DNA of 64,000 nt, from NCBI RefSeq assembly GCF_016055025.1, contig NZ_JAECVW010000001.1; one strand, 5' to 3'. A model generated the notes under the pieces. That model saw only the letters and a list, made by a program, of their open reading frames with translations, did not search any database and was not told where the DNA came from. The translations under genes were made by a program, and so were the position numbers. Position 1 is the first letter of the stretch. Each line of letters starts with the position of its first letter. Positions 58,144 through 64,000 of this stretch are shown in pieces. Source of the DNA: Thermoactinomyces intermedius (GTDB lineage: Bacteria > Bacillota > Bacilli > Thermoactinomycetales > Thermoactinomycetaceae).

Positions 58144-59508
58144 ATGAGTTCACAAAAAATTGTCATGGACGTGCATGAAAAACCCAAAGCTTTGTCATGG
58201 CTCTTTCTCAGCTTTCAACATTTGTTCGCCATGTTTGGCGCCACGATGCTGGTGCCGTTGTTGACGGGAATGAATCCGGCCGTCGCGCTGTTATCCAGCG
58301 GAATCGGGACGCTGGCCTATTTGATTGTGACACGGGGCAAAATCCCGGCATATCTGGGATCTTCGTTTGCCTTCATTGTTCCGGTGATCACCCTCTCCCA
58401 AGGAGGGAAGCATCTGGGGGAAGCGTTATTCGGATGTTTCCTGGTCGGGATTGCCTACGGAGTGGTGGCCCTGATTGTATACCGGTTTGGCGTGAAATGG
58501 CTGGATCATTTGCTGCCCCCGGTCGTGATCGGTTCGGTGGTGATAGTCATCGGTCTTTCGCTGGCAGGTACGGCGGTGGACATGGCCAGCAAAAAAGAAG
58601 TGATCGTGGACATGCCGCAAACCGCAAGCGGATGGGCGGCGTTGGACGGAACCATTCAATCCGTCGATCCGGAAAACGGGAAGGTTCAATTGCAAGTTTA
58701 TTCTTTGGAGAACTTCACCGTGGCACTGGTCACCTTGGGAATCGCCATCACGGCCAATTTGGCATTCAGCGGATTCCTTCGCTTCATCCCGGTGTTGCTC
58801 GGGTTGATTGGCGGATACCTGACGGCTTTGATGATGGGGATGGTGGATTTTACTGCGGTGAGGGAAGCCAAATGGTTTGCCGTTCCTGAGTTGACGGCAC
58901 CGGTTGTTTCGTGGCATGCGGCCGTGGTGATGTTGCCGGTGGTGTTGGTGGTGTTGGCCGAACACATCGGACACCTGGTGGTACAAGGGAACATCATGGG
59001 AAGAGATTTGGTGAAAGATCCCGGATTGCACCGTTCTTTACTGGGGGATGGGCTTGCCACCAGCATCGCTGCCTTGATCGGCGGCCCTCCGGCCACCACT
59101 TACGGGGAAAACATCGGGGTGATGGCCATGACCCGCATTTTCAGTGTCTGGGTGATCGGAGGAACGGCTGTCCTGGCCATCTTGTTCAGTTTCGTGGGAA
59201 AAATATCGGCACTCATTCAAACCATTCCCACTCCGGTGATGGGCGGCGTTTCGATCCTGTTGTTTGGTGTCATCGCCTCCAGCGGGTTGCGGATGCTGAT
59301 TGAAAACCAAGTGAACTTGGATAACCGGCGCAACCTGGTAATTGCTTCGGTCATTCTGGTGATCGGGGTCGGAGGAGCGTTGCTGAAATTGGCCGACATC
59401 CATCTGGAATTGGAAGGCATGGCGTTGGCAACCGTCACCGGCATTCTGCTCAATCTGGTCTTGCCTGAAAAAGATTCGCGGCAAAAAGAGTTGGCGGAAG
59501 CAGCCTGA
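58144..59508 (+). CDS. pyrP: Uracil permease
   Basis: 454 residues, about 14 membrane segments, nucleobase-cation symporter 2 (NCS2) family. 'WLFLSFQHLFAMFGATMLVP' at the start, 'VVLAEHIGHLVV' with the conserved Glu/His, and 'GGPPATTYGENIGVMAMTRI' with the substrate-binding Glu, match UraA/PyrP. It imports uracil. A roughly 50-residue hydrophilic loop with 'KKEVIVDMPQTASGWAAL' is as in PyrP. AAAGGAG lies 9 nt before the ATG. pyrB follows only 18 nt later, with no third attenuator. Confidence 0.94.
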   Translation: MSSQKIVMDVHEKPKALSWLFLSFQHLFAMFGATMLVPLLTGMNPAVALLSSGIGTLAYLIVTRGKIPAYLGSSFAFIVPVITLSQGGKHLGEALFGCFLVGIAYGVVALIVYRFGVKWLDHLLPPVVIGSVVIVIGLSLAGTAVDMASKKEVIVDMPQTASGWAALDGTIQSVDPENGKVQLQVYSLENFTVALVTLGIAITANLAFSGFLRFIPVLLGLIGGYLTALMMGMVDFTAVREAKWFAVPELTAPVVSWHAAVVMLPVVLVVLAEHIGHLVVQGNIMGRDLVKDPGLHRSLLGDGLATSIAALIGGPPATTYGENIGVMAMTRIFSVWVIGGTAVLAILFSFVGKISALIQTIPTPVMGGVSILLFGVIASSGLRMLIENQVNLDNRRNLVIASVILVIGVGGALLKLADIHLELEGMALATVTGILLNLVLPEKDSRQKELAEAA

Positions 59509-59526
59509 CAGACAGGAGGGATTCAT

Positions 59527-60456
59527 TTGACTGCGACGAAACGAAGGTTCGCCCCCAACCATTTGTTTGATACCGGGCATTTATCCAAACATGAAATACA
59601 ATCGCTTTTGGACCGGGCACAGTATTGGGAGGAGCATTGGCAACCGGGACAAGCGACGTATCAAGGACGGTTTGCGGCAAATCTGTTCTTCGAGCCGAGC
59701 ACCCGGACCCGCTTCTCCTTTGAAATGGCCGAAAAAAAGTTGGGGATGGAAGTGCTTCATTTTTCCCCGGTAGTTTCCAGCACAGCCAAAGGAGAATCGC
59801 TGTATGACACGGTCAAAACCTTGTCTTCGCTCGGAGTCCGTGTCGTGGTGATCCGGCACGCGGACCCCCTTGTTTTTCAGGAATTGGCCGACCGGCTGCC
59901 GGAATGCGCGCTCGTCAATGCCGGGGCCGGATCCTTGGCACACCCGACGCAAGCCTTGTTGGATTTGTACACCATGAGAAAGCATTTCAAAGAGTTGGAA
60001 GGAAAGAAAGTGGCGATGATCGGCGATATCAAGCACAGCCGGGTGGTGCGTTCCAATCTCTGGGCGTTGTCCCGGTTTGGCATGGAGATCATGGTGAGCG
60101 GTCCGGAAGAGATGCGGGATGAAGAGATTGAAAAACTGGCGCCTTATGTGCCGTTTGAAGATGCTCTCCGGGAAGCTGACGTGGTGATGATGCTGCGGGT
60201 GCAGTTGGAACGGCATGACCAAACGCTGTTTTCTTCCGCACGAGCCTATTTCAGGCAATTCGGGCTGACCTGTGAGCGGGCCCGGCTCATGAAGCCGGAT
60301 GCCATCATCATGCATCCGGGACCGGTGAACCGGGGCGTGGAAATAGCGGATGATATGGTTGAAGATGCACGTTCGAAAATTTTCGAACAAATGAAAAACG
60401 GAGTTTGGGTGCGGATGGCAGCCGTGGAAAGAGCGATGGGAGGGGATTTTCGTTGA
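59527..60456 (+). CDS. pyrB: Aspartate carbamoyltransferase, catalytic subunit
   Basis: 309 residues. 'FFEPSTRTRFSFEMAEKKLG' is the carbamoyl-phosphate loop; 'HPTQALLDLYTM' and 'MHPGPVNRGVEI' are family motifs. It makes carbamoyl aspartate, the first committed pyrimidine intermediate. No regulatory pyrI gene is present, as in Bacillus subtilis. TTG start with CAGGAGGGA upstream. The stop overlaps the pyrC start by 4 nt. Confidence 0.96.
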   Translation: MTATKRRFAPNHLFDTGHLSKHEIQSLLDRAQYWEEHWQPGQATYQGRFAANLFFEPSTRTRFSFEMAEKKLGMEVLHFSPVVSSTAKGESLYDTVKTLSSLGVRVVVIRHADPLVFQELADRLPECALVNAGAGSLAHPTQALLDLYTMRKHFKELEGKKVAMIGDIKHSRVVRSNLWALSRFGMEIMVSGPEEMRDEEIEKLAPYVPFEDALREADVVMMLRVQLERHDQTLFSSARAYFRQFGLTCERARLMKPDAIIMHPGPVNRGVEIADDMVEDARSKIFEQMKNGVWVRMAAVERAMGGDFR

Positions 60457-61745
60457 GTATCCTGCTGAAAAACGGGAATTTGTTGGATCCGGAAAGCAAA
60501 GAATTGGTGCAAAGGGACTTGTGGATTGACGGGCAAAAGATCCGGGCGATTGCCCCGGAGATCCGGCCGGATGAAGAAGTGACGGTGATTTGGGCCGACG
60601 GAAAACTGGTTTGCCCCGGTTTGATCGATATGCATGTTCATTTGCGCGAGCCCGGATTTGAGCAAAAAGAGACGATCGAGTCGGGATGCCGGGCGGCGGC
60701 ACGCGGCGGATTCACAACGATTGCGCCGATGCCGAACACCAACCCCGTCACCGATTCGCCGGACAAAATCAAAGAAGTCATCGACCGTGCAAAGAAAACC
60801 GGTTTGGCCCGGGTTTTGCCTTATGGTGCCATCACCGTCGGACAACGGGGGGAAGAATTGACCGATATGGCCGGCATGAAGAAAGCCGGGGCGATCGGTG
60901 TCACCGATGACGGGGTCGGCGTGCAAAGTGCCAAGATGATGAAAGAAGCGATGAAAAAAGCCGTGGCGGAAGACCTTCCGGTGGTGGCCCACTGTGAGGA
61001 TGACACGCTTGCCAAAGGCGGATGCGTCCATGAAGGCGTGTTTGCAAAAAAGCACGGCCTGACGGGAATCCCTTCGTCTGCAGAAGCAATCCATGTGGGG
61101 CGGGACATTTTGCTGGCGGAAGAGACCGGAGCGCATTACCATGTTTGCCACATCAGTACCCAAGCGTCCGTCCGGCTGGTTCGGGAGGCCAAAGCCCGCG
61201 GGCAAAAAGTGACGGCCGAAGTGACGCCGCACCATCTGCTGTTGTGTGATGAAGATATTCCGGGGCCCGATCCCAATTGGAAAATGAACCCGCCCCTCCG
61301 TTCCAAAGAGGACCGGCAAGCATTGATCGAGGGATTGAAAGACGGTTCAATCGATTTCATTGCAACGGATCATGCCCCGCATACGGTAGAAGAAAAGCAG
61401 GCGGGCATCGAACAGGCCCCGTTTGGCATTGTGGGTTTGGAAACGGCATTTCCGCTGCTTTATACGCATCTGGTCATAAAAGGTGTGCTCACGTTGCACG
61501 AATTGGTCGACAAGATGACCTTAAAACCGGCGCAAGTTTTCCGGTTGCCTTACGGCCGCCTGGTGGAAGGGGGACCGGCCGATATCACGGTCATTGATCT
61601 GGACCGGGAAAAAGTGATTGATCCAAAGAACTTTGCTTCCAAAGGCCGCAACACCCCGTTTGCCGGTTGGAAATTAAAAGGGTGGCCGGTTCTGACCATC
61701 TTGGACGGAAAAGTGACATGGCAAGATGACGATTGTCTGATGTAG
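60453..61745 (+). CDS. pyrC: Dihydroorotase
   Basis: 430 residues, amidohydrolase class I. 'DMHVHLREPGFEQKETI' holds the two metal His, 'VVAHCEDDTL' and 'YHVCHIST' further His, and 'ATDHAPHTVEEK' the catalytic Asp. It closes carbamoyl aspartate to dihydroorotate. TTG start overlapping the pyrB stop, with GGGAGGGGA 6 nt upstream; the frame further upstream is in pyrB. The length fits the Gram-positive type. Confidence 0.95.
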   Translation: MSILLKNGNLLDPESKELVQRDLWIDGQKIRAIAPEIRPDEEVTVIWADGKLVCPGLIDMHVHLREPGFEQKETIESGCRAAARGGFTTIAPMPNTNPVTDSPDKIKEVIDRAKKTGLARVLPYGAITVGQRGEELTDMAGMKKAGAIGVTDDGVGVQSAKMMKEAMKKAVAEDLPVVAHCEDDTLAKGGCVHEGVFAKKHGLTGIPSSAEAIHVGRDILLAEETGAHYHVCHISTQASVRLVREAKARGQKVTAEVTPHHLLLCDEDIPGPDPNWKMNPPLRSKEDRQALIEGLKDGSIDFIATDHAPHTVEEKQAGIEQAPFGIVGLETAFPLLYTHLVIKGVLTLHELVDKMTLKPAQVFRLPYGRLVEGGPADITVIDLDREKVIDPKNFASKGRNTPFAGWKLKGWPVLTILDGKVTWQDDDCLM

Positions 61746-61764
61746 TTGAAAAGGAGGAGCGTCC

Positions 61765-62856
61765 GTGAAAGCAAGATTGCTGTTGGAAGACGGTACGTTA
61801 TTGGTTGGCGAATCATTCGGGGCAGAAGGGTTCAAAAGGGGAGAAGTGGTGTTTACCACCAGCATGACCGGTTATCAGGAGATTCTGACCGACCCTTCTT
61901 ATTGCGGGCAAATTGTGGTTATGACATACCCGCTGATCGGCAACTACGGGATCTCGCGCGATGATAACGAATCCCTGCGCCCTTATGCGCACGGTTTGAT
62001 CGTGCGCGAGTATGCCGAATATGCCAGCAACTGGCGCAACGAATTGCCGCTGGGAACGTTTCTGAAGGAATACGGATTGATCGGAATTTCCGGAATCGAC
62101 ACCCGGATGCTGACCCGCAAAATCCGCATGCACGGAACGATGAAGGGAATCATCACCACCGGCGAAGAGAGTTTGGCGGAATTGAATGAACAAATGAAGT
62201 TTCCGTTGATGCGGGACCAAGTGGCGCGCGTCAGCACCAAAAGCATTCATATTTCCCCGAATAAAGGGAAACGGGTGGTTTTGATGGATTTCGGAGCCAA
62301 ACACAACATTGTGCGGGAGTTGGTGAAGCGCAATTGCGAGGTGATTACCGTTCCCTACAGTACCTCAGCCGAAGAAATCCTGCGCTTCCGGCCGGACGGG
62401 GTGATGTTGTCCAACGGTCCCGGGAACCCCAAGGATGTGCCGGAGGGAATCCGCACCATCCGACAATTGATGGGGAAAATGCCGCTGTTTGGCATTTGCA
62501 TGGGACATCAGCTGGTCGCGCTGGCCGCCGGAGCCGACACGGAAAAAATGAAATTCGGGCATCGCGGAGGAAACCATCCGGTGAAGGAGCTGGCAACCGG
62601 ACGGACCGTGATCACTTCGCAAAATCATGGCTATGCCGTCACTTCCGACTCGGTGAAAAACACCGGATTGGAAATCACGCACATCGCGTTGAACGACGGG
62701 ACGGTCGAAGGGCTCCGGCACAAAACCCTGCCGGTGTTCACCGTCCAATATCATCCGGAATCGGCACCGGGCCCGCTTGACTCGGGTTATCTGTTTGACC
62801 GTTTTCTTGAGATGATGGAGTCTTTTGCACGGAAGGGAGAGACCGTCAATGCCTAA
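61765..62856 (+). CDS. carA: Carbamoyl-phosphate synthase, small (glutaminase) subunit
   Basis: 363 residues, pyrimidine-specific enzyme (PyrAA). The class I amidotransferase has the catalytic Cys in 'LFGICMGHQLVALAAGA' and the His/Glu pair in 'VQYHPESAPGP'. It delivers ammonia from glutamine to the large subunit. GTG start with AAAAGGAGGAG upstream. It overlaps carB by 8 nt. Location in the pyr operon indicates the PyrR-controlled enzyme rather than an arginine-specific copy. Confidence 0.95.
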   Translation: MKARLLLEDGTLLVGESFGAEGFKRGEVVFTTSMTGYQEILTDPSYCGQIVVMTYPLIGNYGISRDDNESLRPYAHGLIVREYAEYASNWRNELPLGTFLKEYGLIGISGIDTRMLTRKIRMHGTMKGIITTGEESLAELNEQMKFPLMRDQVARVSTKSIHISPNKGKRVVLMDFGAKHNIVRELVKRNCEVITVPYSTSAEEILRFRPDGVMLSNGPGNPKDVPEGIRTIRQLMGKMPLFGICMGHQLVALAAGADTEKMKFGHRGGNHPVKELATGRTVITSQNHGYAVTSDSVKNTGLEITHIALNDGTVEGLRHKTLPVFTVQYHPESAPGPLDSGYLFDRFLEMMESFARKGETVNA

Positions 62857-64000
62857 AGATCCGACCTTGAAAAAAATCTTGGTGATTGGTTCCGGGCCGA
62901 TCGTGATCGGGCAGGCCGCGGAATTCGACTACGCCGGGACGCAAGCGTGCCAGGCGCTGAAAGAAGAAGGATTGGAAGTGGTTTTGGTCAACAGCAATCC
63001 GGCCACGATCATGACCGATACCAACATGGCAGATCGCGTCTATATTGAACCGCTGACCGCCGAATTTATCACGCAAGTGATTCGCAAAGAGCGTCCCGAT
63101 GGCCTTTTGCCCACCCTGGGAGGGCAAACAGGCTTAAACTTGGCGGTGGAATTGGCCAAACAAGGGGTTTTGGAACGGGAAGGCGTCCGTCTTCTGGGAA
63201 CCGATCTGCAAGCGATCATCCGTGCAGAGGATCGCGATTCGTTCCGGGCATTGATGCAGGAGCTGGGAGAGCCGGTTCCGGAAAGCGCGATTGTGCACAC
63301 GGTCGACGAAGCACTCCGGTTTGCCGGCGAAACCGGCTATCCCGTGATCGTCCGGCCTGCTTACACACTGGGCGGAACCGGAGGGGGCATCGCCAAAGAC
63401 GAAAAAGAATTGCGGGAGATTGTTGAAAACGGGCTCCGTTACAGCCCGATCACCCAATGCCTGATCGAAAAGAGCATCGCCGGATTCAAAGAAATCGAAT
63501 ATGAAGTGATGCGCGATGCCGCGGATAACGCCATCGTGGTGTGCAACATGGAAAACTTTGATCCGGTGGGCGTGCACACCGGCGACAGCATCGTGTTTGC
63601 CCCGAGTCAAACCTTGACGGACCGGGAACACCAGATGCTCCGGAAAGCGGCGCTGAAAATCATCCGGGCCTTGGACATTCGTGGCGGATGCAATATCCAG
63701 TTTGCACTCGATCCGCACAGCTTCCAATACTATGTCATTGAAGTGAATCCGCGGGTGAGCCGTTCCAGTGCGCTGGCTTCCAAAGCGACGGGATATCCGA
63801 TTGCCCGGGTGGCCGCCAAAATTGCGCTGGGGTACACGCTGGACGAATTAAAAAATCCGGTGACCGGGCAAACCAGTGCTTGTTTTGAACCGGCCATTGA
63901 TTATGTGGTCTGCAAAATTCCCCGCTGGCCGTTTGATAAATTCGTCTCGGCAAACCGGGAACTTGGAACCCAGATGAAAGCGACGGGAGAAGTGATGGCC
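62849..64000 (+). CDS. carB: Carbamoyl-phosphate synthase, large subunit, 3' end outside window
   Basis: The first 384 codons are present of a protein usually near 1,070. 'VIGSGPIVIGQAAEFDYAGT' begins the first ATP-grasp half; 'RPAYTLGGTGGGIAKDEKEL' is its ATP loop and 'VIEVNPRVSRSSALASKATG' its metal-binding end. This half makes carboxyphosphate and carbamate. The ATG lies inside the carA end, with GGAAGGGAGAG upstream. Further pyr genes (pyrK, pyrD, pyrF, pyrE) would be expected downstream, outside the window. Confidence 0.96.
   Translation, partial: MPKDPTLKKILVIGSGPIVIGQAAEFDYAGTQACQALKEEGLEVVLVNSNPATIMTDTNMADRVYIEPLTAEFITQVIRKERPDGLLPTLGGQTGLNLAVELAKQGVLEREGVRLLGTDLQAIIRAEDRDSFRALMQELGEPVPESAIVHTVDEALRFAGETGYPVIVRPAYTLGGTGGGIAKDEKELREIVENGLRYSPITQCLIEKSIAGFKEIEYEVMRDAADNAIVVCNMENFDPVGVHTGDSIVFAPSQTLTDREHQMLRKAALKIIRALDIRGGCNIQFALDPHSFQYYVIEVNPRVSRSSALASKATGYPIARVAAKIALGYTLDELKNPVTGQTSACFEPAIDYVVCKIPRWPFDKFVSANRELGTQMKATGEVMA

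Noticed and set aside
1..64000. tRNA or rRNA genes, CRISPR arrays, insertion sequences, prophage
   Set aside because: Gaps between genes are short and accounted for. No cloverleaf, spaced repeat array, transposase or integrase was recognised.

Overview
The window is a contiguous chromosomal segment of an endospore-forming, bacillithiol-producing member of the Bacillales. Evidence for this is sigE and sigG with spoIIGA, spoVD, spoVE, a YhcN/YlaJ spore lipoprotein, an RsfA-type prespore regulator, bshC, DivIVA/SepF, a T-box ileS leader and PyrR attenuation. Base composition is moderate. The mix of a Bacillus-like backbone with unusual inserts (FabV-type enoyl reductase, S-adenosylhomocysteine hydrolase) would fit the Thermoactinomycetaceae or a close relative; that family assignment is an inference. 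MurE carries the DNPR motif, so the peptidoglycan should contain meso-diaminopimelate. I see no prophage, insertion sequence, CRISPR array, rRNA or tRNA.

Layout. 1-5,270: end of a leucyl aminopeptidase gene, a glycerophosphodiesterase, endonuclease IV, a ylaH-ylaI-ylaJ-like block (including a 54-residue zinc-ribbon gene on the minus strand) and a YqgX-type metallo-beta-lactamase. 5,350-10,826: a probable seven-gene unit with two ResA/TlpA thioredoxins around CcdA, rhodanese, cysteine synthase, a MidA methyltransferase and FabV, closed by one terminator. 10,904-13,327: yqgY, a crotonase lacking the second catalytic Glu, an rsfA/ylbO regulator and ylbP. 13,489-18,316: an acyl-CoA carboxylase and leucine-degradation cluster (biotin carboxylase, biotin carrier, HMG-CoA lyase, enoyl-CoA hydratase, carboxyltransferase) behind a near-perfect AT-rich palindrome. 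18,402-23,759: panE-like reductase, an MFS transporter, bshC and ahcY. 23,899-43,156: the division and cell wall cluster mraZ-rsmH-ftsL-pbpB-spoVD-murE-murF-mraY-murD-spoVE-murG-murB-murA-divIB-ftsA-ftsZ. 43,343-45,842: spoIIGA-sigE-sigG. 45,993-50,350: ylmC-ylmD-ylmE-sepF-ylmG-ylmH-divIVA. 50,405-53,452: T-box and ileS. 53,527-57,257: an amino acid permease on the minus strand, ylyA/yteA-like, lspA and rluD-like. 57,263-64,000: the pyr operon pyrR-pyrP-pyrB-pyrC-carA-carB, with carB cut by the window end.

How it works together. Most of the window serves cell wall synthesis, division and the switch to sporulation. Promoter-like sequences match this: MraZ boxes before mraZ, a SigE-like site before spoVD, a SigH-like site before ftsA, Spo0A-box-like sites with a 22-nt spacer before spoIIGA, and SigF-like sites before rsfA and sigG. 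The strongest departures from the Bacillus subtilis order are the cassettes inserted between ylbP, ylbQ, bshC and mraZ. I did not find a wholly new multi-gene system. The most unusual items are the ahcY promoter embedded in a perfect dyad, the short-form AhcY, the palindrome before the carboxylase cluster, the Glu-to-Gln crotonase and the redox/sulfur/FabV unit.
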